This document shows, piece after piece, positions 20,624 to 30,100 of a stretch of 64,000 bases of DNA (the first letter of the stretch is position 1; every line of letters begins with the position of its first letter). Under the pieces are notes generated by a model that saw only the letters and a program-made list of their open reading frames with translations, was not told the DNA's origin and did no database searches. The DNA is taken from NCBI RefSeq assembly GCF_000187995.2, contig NZ_AEUW02000001.1, positions 186,001 to 250,000 of the forward strand. The letters are read 5' to 3'. This stretch comes from Streptococcus macacae NCTC 11558 (GTDB lineage Bacteria > Bacillota > Bacilli > Lactobacillales > Streptococcaceae). Made by a program: the position numbers and the translations under genes.

Positions 20624-20656
20624 ACGCTCAGACGAAAATCTGAGCGTTATTTTTTT
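20624..20656 (+). terminator. terminator after rplA
   Basis: ACGCTCAGA/TCTGAGCGT hairpin followed by a T run. Confidence 0.9.
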
Positions 20657-20689
20657 GTCAACTTAATAGTGGGTGACGAAAAGCTATAC

Positions 20690-20955
20690 CTGGAGAGAAC
20701 CCGCTTAGTTCTCTCTTTTTGATGTTCAAGATTAAGAAAATGCGTTTCTTGAAGTTAGGGAAATTGCGATAGCCAAATCCTTGGTGCTTGATATCTTTGA
20801 TAAATTTATTAATTGCTTCGAGTTTGGCGTTTGAGCGGTCTCATTCTAAAGCGTTTGCCATGTATGGCTTGTATTTTTCAAAGGTCTTAAAAACCGTCTG
20901 GAATAGCGGATTAGCAGTATCTTTGTGGTCATTAATCCGTTCGAAGAAAAGCTGG
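20690..20955 (-). mobile_element. ISL3-family transposase remnant (C-terminal end)
   Basis: Read on the minus strand, 20945 to 20700 encodes DISQLFFERINDHKDTANPL, then FKTFEKYKPYMANALE, an in-frame TGA, then DRSNAKLEAINKFIKDIKHQ and GFGYRNFPNFKKRIF. The SNAKLEAIN and FGYRNF blocks are typical of the C-terminus of ISL3-group (IS1167-like) transposases. The N-terminal two thirds are missing and the remainder carries a stop, so it is inactive. It abuts the bacteriocin fragment to its right. Confidence 0.75.
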
Positions 20956-21179
20956 CTGATATCAACGGTGGTGATACTTATAAGTGTGTTGCCGGTACTG
21001 CGGGTACTGCAATATGTGGCGGTGTTGTAGGTGCTGGAGTAGGCGGTGCAATTGGTGCTGCTGCGACTTCTCCCGTTGCGGAAGGTCTTGGACTTGGTCC
21101 CCTTGTTGGCGCAGCTATTGGTTGGGATATTGGTGTTATCGGAGGAGGCCTTAAGGGTTACGCAGATTATTGTCGTTAG
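20925..21179 (+). pseudogene. class II (Blp-type) bacteriocin gene, leader replaced by IS remnant
   Basis: From about 20967 the frame reads GGDTYKCVAGTAGTAICGG, then a glycine/alanine-rich hydrophobic body (VVGAGVGGAIGAAATSP, LVGAAIGWDIGVIGGGLKG) ending YADYCR. GxxxG-rich composition and the Gly-Gly start fit double-glycine-leader peptides of the Blp/mutacin group. Codons before the GG (GTG 20925 to about 20963) are antisense of the transposase fragment, so the original leader and promoter are gone. A chimeric 84-residue product is formally open but unlikely to be made or exported. Confidence 0.65.
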
Positions 21180-21255
21180 TCATCTCTCCTTTTTGGAGTT
21201 GTTCTATTTATATTTTCAAGTCATTAAGTTTGAATCACTCATACCTAAAATGAAT

Positions 21256-21391
21256 ATTTTAAAAGGGTTTGTTATGAGGATATCAACGATTGAATACTTG
21301 ATGTAATGAATATGGGATGCTGACTACTGTAGCAGGTGGTGGCGTTATTGGAGCCCCCATTATGCTGTTCCTAGCTATTATGACCTAGTAG
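21256..21391 (+). pseudogene. degenerate second bacteriocin-like peptide
   Basis: Downstream of the first bacteriocin fragment, a broken frame reads EYGMLTTVAGGGVIGAPIM then LFLAIMT before a stop, with another short start region at about 21251. The glycine-rich hydrophobic stretch suggests the partner peptide of a two-peptide bacteriocin, but stops interrupt it. This is weak evidence based on composition and position only. Confidence 0.3.
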
Positions 21392-21479
21392 GCAGTGCGA
21401 TGGTTAGGTTAGCAATATCACTGATATCATTAGAAATGCTATCGCTCATTACTATTGACTTCATTATTAATTAAGTTTA

Positions 21480-21660
21480 GCTGGTCTTTTTTCTGCTTGA
21501 TGCGAAAAAAAGCCAGCTTTTCATCGGAAAATTACAAGTAATAAAATAACACCTCTAATTGGTTTTTGAATCAGTCTGAGGTATTATTTCTAGGCTCTAT
21601 AATTTCTGTAGTGGGTAAAACCACCGCAGAGATTATAGGGCTTTTTTAAAGGAAAAGATA
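21480..21660. repeat. tandem hairpins before pyrH, possible IS end or terminators
   Basis: Three inverted repeats occur in succession: AGCTGG(T)CTTTTTT / AAAAAAAGCCAGCT near 21480-21520, ACACCTC / GAGGTAT near 21549-21586, and CTATAATTTCTG(T)AGTGGG facing CCACC(G)CAGAGATTATAG at about 21597-21640, ending in GGGCTTTTTT. The last may be a mobile-element terminus in this decayed zone or the final terminator before pyrH. Confidence 0.4.
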
Positions 21661-21718
21661 CTATAAATTTTATAAGAAGTATGATAAAATATTAGAGATA
21701 ATGTAAGGAGTAAGTATA

Positions 21719-22450
21719 ATGGTAAATCCCAAATATAATCGTGTGTTGGTTAAGCTATCTGGTGAAGCCTTAGCTGGAGAAAAAGGAATTGGTATTGATA
21801 TTCCTACCGTCCAGACAATCGCCCAAGAGATCAAGGAAGTTCATGATTCGGGTGTTGAAATTGCTCTGGTTATTGGCGGAGGTAATCTTTGGAGAGGTGA
21901 ACCTGCATCAGAAGCCGGTATGGATCGTGTTCAAGCTGATTATACTGGGATGTTGGGTACAGTTATGAATGCTCTTGTGATGGCAGATGCACTTCAGCAT
22001 GTTGGTATTGATACGCGTGTTCAAACAGCGATCGCCATGCAGCAGGTGGCTGAGCCTTATATTCGAGGTCGGGCACTGCGGCATCTGGAAAAGGGACGTA
22101 TTGTTATTTTTGCGGCAGGTGTTGGTTCTCCTTACTTTTCGACAGATACGACTTCAGCCCTTAGGGCTGCTGAAATTGCAGCTGATGCTATTTTGATGGC
22201 TAAAAATGGGGTAGATGGCGTGTATAATGATGACCCGCGTAAAAATGCGGATGCTATTAAGTTTAATGAGCTGACCCATATGGAGGTACTAAAGCGCGGT
22301 CTTAAAATTATGGACTCCACTGCTAGCTCGCTGTCAATGGACAATGACATTGACCTAGTTGTTTTCAATCTTAATGAATCGGGTAATATTAAGCGTGTTA
22401 TTTTTGGTGAACAGATTGGGACAACAGTTACAAATAAAATTTCGAAATAA
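21719..22450 (+). CDS. pyrH: UMP kinase
   Basis: Hexameric bacterial UMP kinase making UDP. Motifs of the amino-acid-kinase fold: [12 protein letters not shown] (residues 9-20), IGGGNLWRG near residue 55, and the block [15 protein letters not shown] (about 140-155). The 243-residue length is standard. GTAAGGAG precedes ATG 21719. It is followed by frr 14 bases on, the usual pyrH-frr pair. Confidence 0.97.
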   Translation: MVNPKYNRVLVKLSGEALAGEKGIGIDIPTVQTIAQEIKEVHDSGVEIALVIGGGNLWRGEPASEAGMDRVQADYTGMLGTVMNALVMADALQHVGIDTRVQTAIAMQQVAEPYIRGRALRHLEKGRIVIFAAGVGSPYFSTDTTSALRAAEIAADAILMAKNGVDGVYNDDPRKNADAIKFNELTHMEVLKRGLKIMDSTASSLSMDNDIDLVVFNLNESGNIKRVIFGEQIGTTVTNKISK

Positions 22451-22464
22451 TAAGGAGAATAAAA

Positions 22465-23022
22465 ATGGCTAATGCTATTATAGAAAAAGCTAAGGAACGT
22501 TTTGAACAGTCACACCAGTCTCTTGGACGTGAATTTGCCAGTATTCGTGCGGGTCGTGCTAATGCTGCTTTATTAGATCGTATTGAAGTAGAATACTATG
22601 GTGTTTTAACTCCATTGAATCAATTAGCTTCTATTTCAGTTCCAGAAGCACGTGTTCTTTTAATATCACCATTTGATAAATCATCATTAAAGGATATTGA
22701 ACATGCTATTAATGCTTCTGATCTTGGAATCAATCCAGCAAATGATGGTTCTGTAATCCGCCTTGTCATTCCTGCTTTGACAGAAGAGACACGCCGTGAT
22801 TTAGCTAAAGAGGTTAAAAAAGTTGGTGAGAGTGCTAAGGTAGCTATTCGCAACATTCGCCGTGATGCAATGGATGAGGCTAAAAAAGCAGAAAAAGCTA
22901 AGGAGATGACAGAAGATGAGCTGAAATCTCTTGAAAAAGATATCCAAAAAATTACTGATGAAGCAGTTAAGCATATTGATGATATGACTACTAATAAAGA
23001 AAAAGAATTACTTGACGTGTAG
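22465..23022 (+). CDS. frr: ribosome recycling factor
   Basis: Splits post-termination ribosomes together with EF-G. A 185-residue L-shaped protein with the conserved start [28 protein letters not shown] and the C-terminal coiled helices ([20 protein letters not shown]). AAGGAG precedes ATG 22465. A terminator follows at 23034. Confidence 0.97.
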   Translation: MANAIIEKAKERFEQSHQSLGREFASIRAGRANAALLDRIEVEYYGVLTPLNQLASISVPEARVLLISPFDKSSLKDIEHAINASDLGINPANDGSVIRLVIPALTEETRRDLAKEVKKVGESAKVAIRNIRRDAMDEAKKAEKAKEMTEDELKSLEKDIQKITDEAVKHIDDMTTNKEKELLDV

Positions 23023-23033
23023 CAGTGAGATAA

Positions 23034-23067
23034 AACCCAGCTGGCAAAAGCTAGCTGGGTTCGTTTT
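23034..23067 (+). terminator. terminator after frr
   Basis: AACCCAGCT and AGCTGGGTT arms with a T-rich tail. Confidence 0.85.
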
Positions 23068-23285
23068 CAATTGATCAGCTAAAATAAAAAAGATCTGCTG
23101 TTTACTAGTTAAAAACTATTTCAGAAACATCCCTTAAGAAGCAAAGAGCGGCAGAAAGTACGATAAAATGGCTAATAGCCATTATAAGCTATATTAGCAG
23201 CATTTGCCTCTTTCCATAAATCTTTGAAGAAATGAAGTTAACTAAACATACAGCATATAAAGCAGGAGCAAATGAAGGAGTAAGC

Positions 23286-24143
23286 ATGAAGAATCAATTA
23301 TTGGCAACAGTCCTTACTGGAATGGTGACTGACGAAAACAAAGAATTTTATTTTGTCCAAAAAGATGGCTTTACTTTTGCTGTAGACAAGGCTGAAGGAC
23401 AGCACAAAATTGGTGATATGATCAAAGGTTTTGTTTATCTTGATAAGCAGCAGAAAGCACGTTTAACCACTATTGAGATAAGAGCAACACGTCAAACTTA
23501 CGGCTGGGGGATTGTGACAGAGGTGAGAAGGGATTTGGGTGTTTTCCTAGATATAGGTCTGCCGGATAAACAAGTGGCTGTATCCTTGGATAATTTACCA
23601 AATTTAAGAGAACTATGGCCTAAAAAGGGCGATAAACTTTATGTTCATCTTGACATAGACAGAAAAGACCGTATGTGGGCAGTACCAGCTGCACCTGAAG
23701 TTTTTCAAAAAATAGCTGGACGAGCTTATAATAATATGCAAAATCAAACTTGGCCGGCCATTGTTTATCGTTTGAAAATGTCAGGAACTTTTGTTTATCT
23801 TCCTGAGAATAATATGCTTGGTTTTATCCACCCTAGTGAGCGTTATACAGAGCCGCGTTTAGGAGAAGTTTTGGATGCACGCGTTATTGGTTTTCGTGAA
23901 GTGGATCATACTCTTAATCTTTCTCTTAAACCACGTTCTTTTGAGATGTTGGAGAATGACGGAGAGATGATTTTAACCTATCTTAAGAGCAATGGCGGTT
24001 TTATGACTCTTAATGATAAATCTTCCCCTGCAGATATTAAGGCAGTCTTTGGTATCTCTAAAGGTCAGTTTAAAAAGGCGCTTGGCGGCTTGATGAAGGC
24101 TAAAAAAATTAAGCAGGATATGAACGGAACAGAATTACGATAA
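23286..24143 (+). CDS. cvfB: CvfB-like S1-domain RNA-binding protein
   Basis: A 285-residue protein with three S1-like OB folds (about residues 1-60, 65-130 and 145-215) and a C-terminal winged helix (about 220-285; ADIKAVFGISKGQFKKALGGLMKAKKI). This architecture is that of CvfB/YitL, which influences virulence-gene expression in Gram-positive cocci by binding RNA. The open frame continues 18 codons upstream, but GGAG six bases before ATG 23286 and family length favour this start. It is in its own transcription unit after frr. Confidence 0.85.
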   Translation: MKNQLLATVLTGMVTDENKEFYFVQKDGFTFAVDKAEGQHKIGDMIKGFVYLDKQQKARLTTIEIRATRQTYGWGIVTEVRRDLGVFLDIGLPDKQVAVSLDNLPNLRELWPKKGDKLYVHLDIDRKDRMWAVPAAPEVFQKIAGRAYNNMQNQTWPAIVYRLKMSGTFVYLPENNMLGFIHPSERYTEPRLGEVLDARVIGFREVDHTLNLSLKPRSFEMLENDGEMILTYLKSNGGFMTLNDKSSPADIKAVFGISKGQFKKALGGLMKAKKIKQDMNGTELR

Positions 24144-24413
24144 TGAAGTTATGAAAAGGGTAAATTTATTTCCTTTTGTTTTGCTGATCCTTATTTTTAA
24201 AAGGCAGCTTTCTATTTTTTTAAAACGTGGCCTTATCTGTGAGGAAATAATTGATTAAAATATAATGAAACTTTTTTAATTTTAATGTTATTTTATGTAA
24301 GTAAATTGTAAGTATCATCTGCTGGACTGTTTAAGTTATATTTCCCAAAGGAAATCTAGATGATACAAAACTGTAATATAAGGTTTGACCGGCATTTTAT
24401 AAGCTTTTAAAGC

Positions 24414-24506
24414 TTGACATTAACAGTAGAATACGTAAAATGATAGGTAAGAGCTGTGCTTATTATGCGATTCCGGATAGCATCTAGCAAGCTCTTACTT
24501 ATTTTT
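24414..24506 (+). ncRNA. candidate small RNA or attenuator upstream of PepSY gene
   Basis: TTGACA (24414-24419), a 16-base spacer and TAAAAT (24436-24441) form a good promoter. Its predicted start falls at the foot of a long hairpin: GTAAGAGCT (24447-24455) pairs with AGCTCTTAC (24490-24498), TGCT (24457-24460) with AGCA (24486-24489), ATGC (24465-24468) with GCAT (24480-24483). TTATTTTT follows. The product would be a terminated RNA of about 60 nt, or a conditional terminator for the gene 70 bases on. No known family recognised. Confidence 0.55.
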
Positions 24507-24539
24507 AATCATTAAAATTTTTTAAGAATTTTAATGATT
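24507..24539 (+). repeat. AT-rich perfect hairpin in the PepSY gene leader
   Basis: AATCATTAAAATT (24507-24519) faces AATTTTAATGATT (24527-24539), 13 of 13 complementary. It directly follows the terminator-like hairpin and precedes the ribosome site, so it may be a second regulatory fold or an operator. Confidence 0.5.
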
Positions 24540-24575
24540 TTTGAGTCATCTCAACTAAAAGGAGACGTCATCGGT

Positions 24576-25109
24576 ATGAAATTAAGTCAAAAAGTATCCC
24601 TTGTATTAGCTGCTTCTTTAGGACTAGCTGCAGCTGCTCTTGCTGCTAGCCCTTCGGTATCAGCAGATCAAGCTATTAATGCTGAGCAAGCAAAAACAAT
24701 TGCTTTGAATGATGCTGGTCTTAGTGCAGGGCAGATTCATTCTATCAAAGTGCACAGTGATTCTGATAATGATAAGCCTGTCTTTGAAGTAGAATTCAGC
24801 AGTAATGATTCAGATTACGATTATACCATTGATGCGGCTACTGGTTTTATCACTGAAAAAGATACTGATAGCCACAGCAATGTCAATGGCTCCCAAAAAG
24901 GACTGGCTAAAATTTCTGCAAATGAAGCTAAAAATAAGGCTCTAAAAGACGCAGGTTTGAACGAGAGTCGGGTCTCGTCTTTAAAAGTAGAAGCTGATTC
25001 TGACAATGATGTGCCTACTTATAAGATTGAATTCAAATATGGTAAAAGAGAATATCGTTATGTCCTTAACGCTCTTAATGGAACAATTACGGCTAAAGAA
25101 ACCAATTAG
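24576..25109 (+). CDS. secreted protein with two PepSY domains
   Basis: A 177-residue exported protein. The signal peptide MKLSQKVSLVLAASLG... ends at SVSADQ. Two PepSY repeats follow: INAEQAKTIALNDAGLSAGQI with its strand VEFSSNDSDYDYTID, and ISANEAKNKALKDAGLNESRV with IEFKYGKREYRYVLN. Each has the domain's helix then beta-hairpin ending in acidic D-G/N-T-G. PepSY domains are thought to inhibit or chaperone secreted proteases and often belong to envelope-stress regulons. The start is ATG 24576 after AAAGGAGA; the upstream frame runs through the leader hairpin. The unusual leader suggests conditional expression. Confidence 0.85.
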   Translation: MKLSQKVSLVLAASLGLAAAALAASPSVSADQAINAEQAKTIALNDAGLSAGQIHSIKVHSDSDNDKPVFEVEFSSNDSDYDYTIDAATGFITEKDTDSHSNVNGSQKGLAKISANEAKNKALKDAGLNESRVSSLKVEADSDNDVPTYKIEFKYGKREYRYVLNALNGTITAKETN

Positions 25110-25148
25110 TCTCTTTGATATAATTTTTTGATAAAATAAGATAAGACA

Positions 25149-25178
25149 AGCCAAGCTGCATTTTCAGCTTGGTTTTTT
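25149..25178 (+). terminator. terminator after PepSY gene
   Basis: CCAAGCTG pairs with CAGCTTGG, then six T. Confidence 0.85.
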
Positions 25179-25340
25179 ATTGCTTGATTTAAGTGTAAAG
25201 AAGGCAAACCAAACAAGCTTTCGTCTTTTACTGCTAAGAGTTAGGTATTTAGTTAATGCTGGCTGAATTTGCTGGCTTTTTTGCTATTAGAATACTCAAT
25301 TTTTTGTTATAATATAAAAAAATAAATAAGGAGTCCTAAT

Positions 25341-25850
25341 ATGCAGCGCTCTATCTTTGCAGGAGGCTGTTTTTGGTGCATGGTCCAGCCTTTTGAAGAA
25401 AAAGAAGGGATTGTTTCTGTCCGTTCAGGCTATACTGGCGGTTATCTTCCCAATCCCACTTATGAAGAGGTCTGTTCTCATAAAACAGGACACACAGAAG
25501 CAGTTGAAATTATCTTTGATGAAAATGACATTTCCTATGCTGATTTAGTCGCTATTTATTGGACTCAGACAGATCCAACGGATGCGTTTGGCCAGTTTGC
25601 AGACCGCGGGGATAATTATCGACCAGTCATTTTTTATGAGAATGATGAGCAAAAGCAGATAGCAGAAAATTCAAAAAGACAGTTGCAAGAGTCTGGCCGT
25701 TTTGATAGTCCTATTGTGACTAAGATTGAACCAGTGTAGCCTTTTTATCCAGCAGAAGATTACCATCAAGCATTTTATCGCAAAAATCCAGAGCGCTATG
25801 CTTTAAGCAGTGCTCTTAGGCATGCCTTTTTAAAGGAGAAGTGGCAATGA
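25341..25850 (+). pseudogene. msrA: peptide methionine sulfoxide reductase A, interrupted by TAG
   Basis: Repairs methionine-S-sulfoxide. The frame opens [20 protein letters not shown] with the catalytic Cys in GCFWC and contains YTGG and GHTEAVE. Codon 133 is TAG (25737-25739), after which the same frame continues [20 protein letters not shown] to TGA 25848-25850. With one sense codon there the product would be 169 residues, the usual MsrA length. The truncated form lacks the conserved FYPAEDYHQ segment that helps form the active site, so it is probably inactive. AAGGAG precedes the start. The stop overlaps the start of the next gene, showing the original operon arrangement. Confidence 0.85.
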
Positions 25851-26062
25851 GAAAATCTTTTTACACTTGGCTGATGGCGCAGCGCAATGCAAAAAGCCAT
25901 GAACCTGCAGCCCTTTTAGCAGAGTTAGCTTTTGAAGATACAGCTTTTCCCAAACACACGGATGATTTTGAAAAAGTGAGCCGTTATTTGGAAGATGAAG
26001 CGTCTTTTTCCTTTAATCTCAGTGAATTTGATAAGATTTGGGAAGATTATTTGGCACATTAA
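25847..26062 (+). CDS. YozE/UPF0346 family protein
   Basis: A 71-residue acidic protein beginning [19 protein letters not shown] and containing [18 protein letters not shown], then [18 protein letters not shown]. This is the UPF0346 (YozE) family, a SAM-like helical fold of unknown function in Firmicutes. ATG 25847 overlaps the msrA stop as ATGA, so translation was coupled to msrA; AAAGGAG lies just upstream. An upstream GTG in frame is less likely. Confidence 0.88.
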   Translation: MRKSFYTWLMAQRNAKSHEPAALLAELAFEDTAFPKHTDDFEKVSRYLEDEASFSFNLSEFDKIWEDYLAH

Positions 26063-26129
26063 AGTCACGCGTTTAGCGTGATTTTTTGATATAATGAAGG
26101 GAATATAAAGGTGAAAAAAGGAGCAAAAT

Positions 26130-27098
26130 TTGCAAAATTATTCTGTTGAAATTAACTTAAAGCATCCAGATGATATGATGAATCTTTTTGGTTCCAATGA
26201 GCGGCATTTAAAATTAATTGAAGAGAATCTTGCTGTGACCATTCATGCTCGAACAGAGCGCGTTCAAATTTTAGGTGAGACTGAGGATCTAGTTGAGCTA
26301 GCAGGTCTGACCATCAAAGCTCTGTTAGTCTTGGTTGAGCGAGGTATGATTATCAATACTTCTGATGTTGTAACTGCGCTTTCCATGGCACAAAATGGCA
26401 GTATTGATAAGTTTGTGGCACTTTATGAAGAAGAAATCATTAAAGATTCTTACGGTAAGCCCATTCGTGTCAAGACTCTTGGACAAAAAGTCTATGTCGA
26501 CAGTGTAAAGAGTCATGATATTGTATTTGGCATTGGTCCTGCAGGGACGGGGAAAACCTTTTTAGCGGTGACCTTAGCTATCACTGCTCTCAAACGCGGA
26601 CAGGTCAAACGCATTATTCTAACACGGCCTGCTGTAGAAGCTGGAGAAAGCTTAGGGTTTTTGCCTGGGGATTTAAAAGAAAAGGTTGATCCTTACTTAC
26701 GTCCTGTTTATGATGCTCTCTATCGTATTTTAGGAAAGGAACAAACCGTTCGTTTGATGGAGAGAGAAATTGTGGAAATTGCTCCCTTAGCCTATATGCG
26801 CGGCCGTACCTTGGATGATGCCTTTGTCATCTTAGATGAAGCACAAAATACGACCATTATGCAAATGAAAATGTTTTTAACCCGGCTTGGTTTTAATTCT
26901 AAAATGATTATCAATGGTGATATTAGTCAGATTGATCTGCCTCAACATGTGACATCAGGATTAGTAGATGCTTCTGAAAAATTATCAGCGATTAAACAGA
27001 TTGATTTTGTTTATTTTTCAGCTAAAGATGTTGTACGTCATCCTGTAGTGGCTGAAATTATTAATGCTTATGAAACAGACATTAATAAAGATAGATAA
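26130..27098 (+). CDS. phoH: PhoH-like ATPase (TTG start)
   Basis: A 322-residue protein of the PhoH family: N-terminal KH-like region (residues 1-110) and a P-loop ATPase/helicase-like domain with GPAGTGKTFLAVTLA near residue 135, RPAVEAGESLGFLPGDL, and Walker B FVILDEAQNTT. Members are linked to RNA metabolism and in many Firmicutes lie upstream of ybeY; here the adhesin gene sits between them. Start is TTG 26130, supported by AAAGGAG eight bases before and by family alignment. Confidence 0.92.
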   Translation: MQNYSVEINLKHPDDMMNLFGSNERHLKLIEENLAVTIHARTERVQILGETEDLVELAGLTIKALLVLVERGMIINTSDVVTALSMAQNGSIDKFVALYEEEIIKDSYGKPIRVKTLGQKVYVDSVKSHDIVFGIGPAGTGKTFLAVTLAITALKRGQVKRIILTRPAVEAGESLGFLPGDLKEKVDPYLRPVYDALYRILGKEQTVRLMEREIVEIAPLAYMRGRTLDDAFVILDEAQNTTIMQMKMFLTRLGFNSKMIINGDISQIDLPQHVTSGLVDASEKLSAIKQIDFVYFSAKDVVRHPVVAEIINAYETDINKDR

Positions 27099-27184
27099 AC
27101 AAAATTCTTGAATAATTATGGTATAAAAGTGTATAATAAAAATAGTTATTTTATATATCGAATTATTTGGGAGTTAAAACAAGA

Positions 27185-30100
27185 ATGGAAAGAAAAAAAT
27201 TAATAGCATTAGGTTTAACAGGAGGTGCCTTTACTTTAGCAAGTATTTCAGGAGCTAGCGTTTTTGCAGATGAAACGGCTAATGCAGCAACAAACTTAAC
27301 AGAGGCTCAGCCAGCGCCAACCGCGCAAGCTGCTGATGGACTTGCAAAGGCTGGTCAAGTTGATGGAGGAATCTCTGTAGAAACGGATAAAACAGCTTTG
27401 GCTGACTCTGTTAAGGCTGCGCAAGATGCGGGTGTTACTGTTGTTAAAGAAGCAGACACTGATGCTGGTAAAACAACTTCTGCTAATGAAACGGCTCAAA
27501 AACAAGAAGAGATAGCCAAAGATTATCAAGCACAGGCAGAAACTATTAAAAAAGCAACTGATGATTATACGGCAGCTAAAGCAAAACATGAAGAAACGGT
27601 TAAAAATAATCAAGCTGACTATGATAAGAAAAAATCGGCTTATGATGCTGCTAAGGCTCAGTACGATAAAGATAAGGCGCAATATGATCAAGATCTGACT
27701 GCTTATCATAAAGATAAAGCTCAGTATGATCAGGATTTAGCGGCTTACAATAGAGCTAAGACTCAGTATGATCAAGATATTATTACCTATAAGGCTGCTA
27801 AGGCTAAATATGATCAGGATCTAGCGGTTTATAAGACAGCTAAGGCTAAATATGATCAGGATCTAGCGGTTTATAAGACGGCTAAGGCTAAATATGATCA
27901 GGATCTAGCGGCCTATACGATTGCTAAAAACAAATATGACCAAGATTTAGCGGCTTACACGATTGCTAAAAATAAATATGATCAGGACTTAGCAGCTTAC
28001 AATAGAGCTAAGGCCCAGTACGATAAGGACAAAGCACAGTACGATCAGGACTTAGCAGCTTACAATACAGCCAAGGCCCAGTACGATAAGGATAAAGCGC
28101 AGTACGATCAGGACTTAGCAGCTTACAATAGAGCTAAGGCTCAGTACGATCAGGACAAAGCGCAGTACGATCAGGATTTGGCGGCTTACAATATGGCTAA
28201 AGCCCAGTATGATCAGGAGCTTATCGCTTATGAAGCTGCAAAAAGCAAATATGACCAAGATCTCATTGCTTATGAAAAGGCATTGAAAGAAGCGCAAGCA
28301 AAGCGAAATGAGGATGGTTACCTTGTCAAACCTGCGGCACAGACTCTGCTTTATAAAACGGAACCAAATGCTGTTTTAACTTTAGATCCATCTGCTAAAG
28401 CCTACAGTAAAGATGAACTGAACAGGGCTGTTCAATCGTGGGGAATCAGCGGAGATGCTTTGGACAAATACAACCTTTTGATGAGCTGGCGCAGCAATGA
28501 TACAAAAGTTCTTCTTAAAAAAGATGTTCCTTTAAAAGTGACCTATACCAATCTTCAAAATTCAACTTTTGAAGGGAAAAAGATTTCTAAAGTTGTCTAT
28601 ACCTACACATTGAAAGAAACTCCAGTTAATGCTGGGGAATTACCTGCTTTCTTGGTTAAGGATCCGACAGAGACAATTTGGTTTCCTGATTTTAATGGTC
28701 AAGTCCGTATTAATTTAGCCGCTCAGTTTTATGATGAAGATGGACAATTATTAGATGTTACTGATTCTTTAGTCAGTTTTGCTTCCTTGAATTCAACGAC
28801 TAATTCATCAGAATTTGTGACTAATTTTAATGGAGAATATATCCAAATTTCTGGTTCTTCTATTACACCGCATGCAGATGGAAGTGCGCGCGCAGATGGT
28901 TCAAACGAAAACAAAGCAGATGGCTCTCGCTTCTCGCAAGATGAGTGGGATGGTTCTAATAGTCCTAATAAGTGGTATGGTGCTATTGTTGGCCAGGCAA
29001 AAGGAAATGAAGTTTCTTTTGATATCGGCTCAAATAATCGCGGTCTTGTTTGGTTTGCCTTTGATTCAGACATTAAGGCAGTAGGCGTTCCTCTTAAACC
29101 TGTAGCGCCAACGGCGCCGACCGAGCCTGTAGCGCCAACGGCACCGACAGAACCCGTAGCGCCGACGGCGCCGACAGAGCCTGTAGCCCCGACGGCGCCA
29201 ACTGAGCCTGAGGCACCAACGGCACCGACAGAACCCGTAGCACCAACGGCACCGACCGAGCCTGAGGCTCCAACCGCGCCGACAGAGCCTGTAGCGCCAA
29301 CGGCACCGACAGAACCCGTGGCACCAACGGCGCCAACTGAGCCTGTAGCGCCAATCGAACCTCTGGCTCCAGAAAGAGCAGTAGATCCAGAACCGCCAGT
29401 TGCTCCTACTGTTCATTATCATTACAGTGTTTTATATGAACAGCCTCCTGTTAAAAAGACAGTGATGAATACTGACGGTGCTGATCTTGATAAAGCCCTT
29501 GTCAATAAAGGCAGTGTGGTTACATTTACATTGACAGCAGATAGCCTGCCTGCCCATCGCCAGCTCACAAAACAATTTCAGATAAGAGATTCCCTGCCTT
29601 CAGGCTATCAGCTAGATTTGACAGCTACTAAAGAAGCTAATAAAGGTTTTGATGTTGCTTATAATAGTGTTAGCCATACGGTTATTTTTACAGCTGGTGA
29701 TCAGATTTTGGCACAGTTAAACGCTGATCTAAGCAGCAGTGTAACTCCAGCTGCTCCTGTTCTTATTGGGATCGTCACTAATGATCGAGCGGTTTATGTC
29801 AATAATTTTCATTTAAATGTTAATAATACTTATTCCATCTATTCGCAGCCCGTTCGAGTCAGTACTCCGCAGGATCCAGTCAAGCCTATTAAGCACAACA
29901 CTAATAAAGACGGCCTTATCATTGACGGCCAGACTGTGACAGCAGGATCGGTTAACTACTATCGTCTGCTCTGGGATTTAGATCAGTATAAAGGTATAAA
30001 AGCCAGCAAAGATGAGATTGCTAAAGGTTTCTACTATGTGGATGATTTCCCCGAAGAGGCTCTGACTGTTAATGAAAAAGATATTCGTTTAATTGACAGC

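Noticed and set aside
20788..21030. 80-residue plus-strand frame over the IS remnant
   Set aside because: It is antisense to the transposase fragment and has no ribosome site.
27607..28290. Possible CRISPR array because of regular repeats
   Set aside because: Repeats are contiguous, in frame and codon-structured without unique spacers; no cas genes in the window.
27296..28297. Ile/Ser-rich minus-strand frames under the stalk repeats
   Set aside because: Antisense of the coiled-coil repeat; repeated composition explains the lack of stops.
29066..29422. Long minus-strand open frames over the proline repeats (Arg/Trp-rich or Ala/Leu-rich proteins)
   Set aside because: They are antisense shadows of the 27-base adhesin repeats; no ribosome site and extreme composition.
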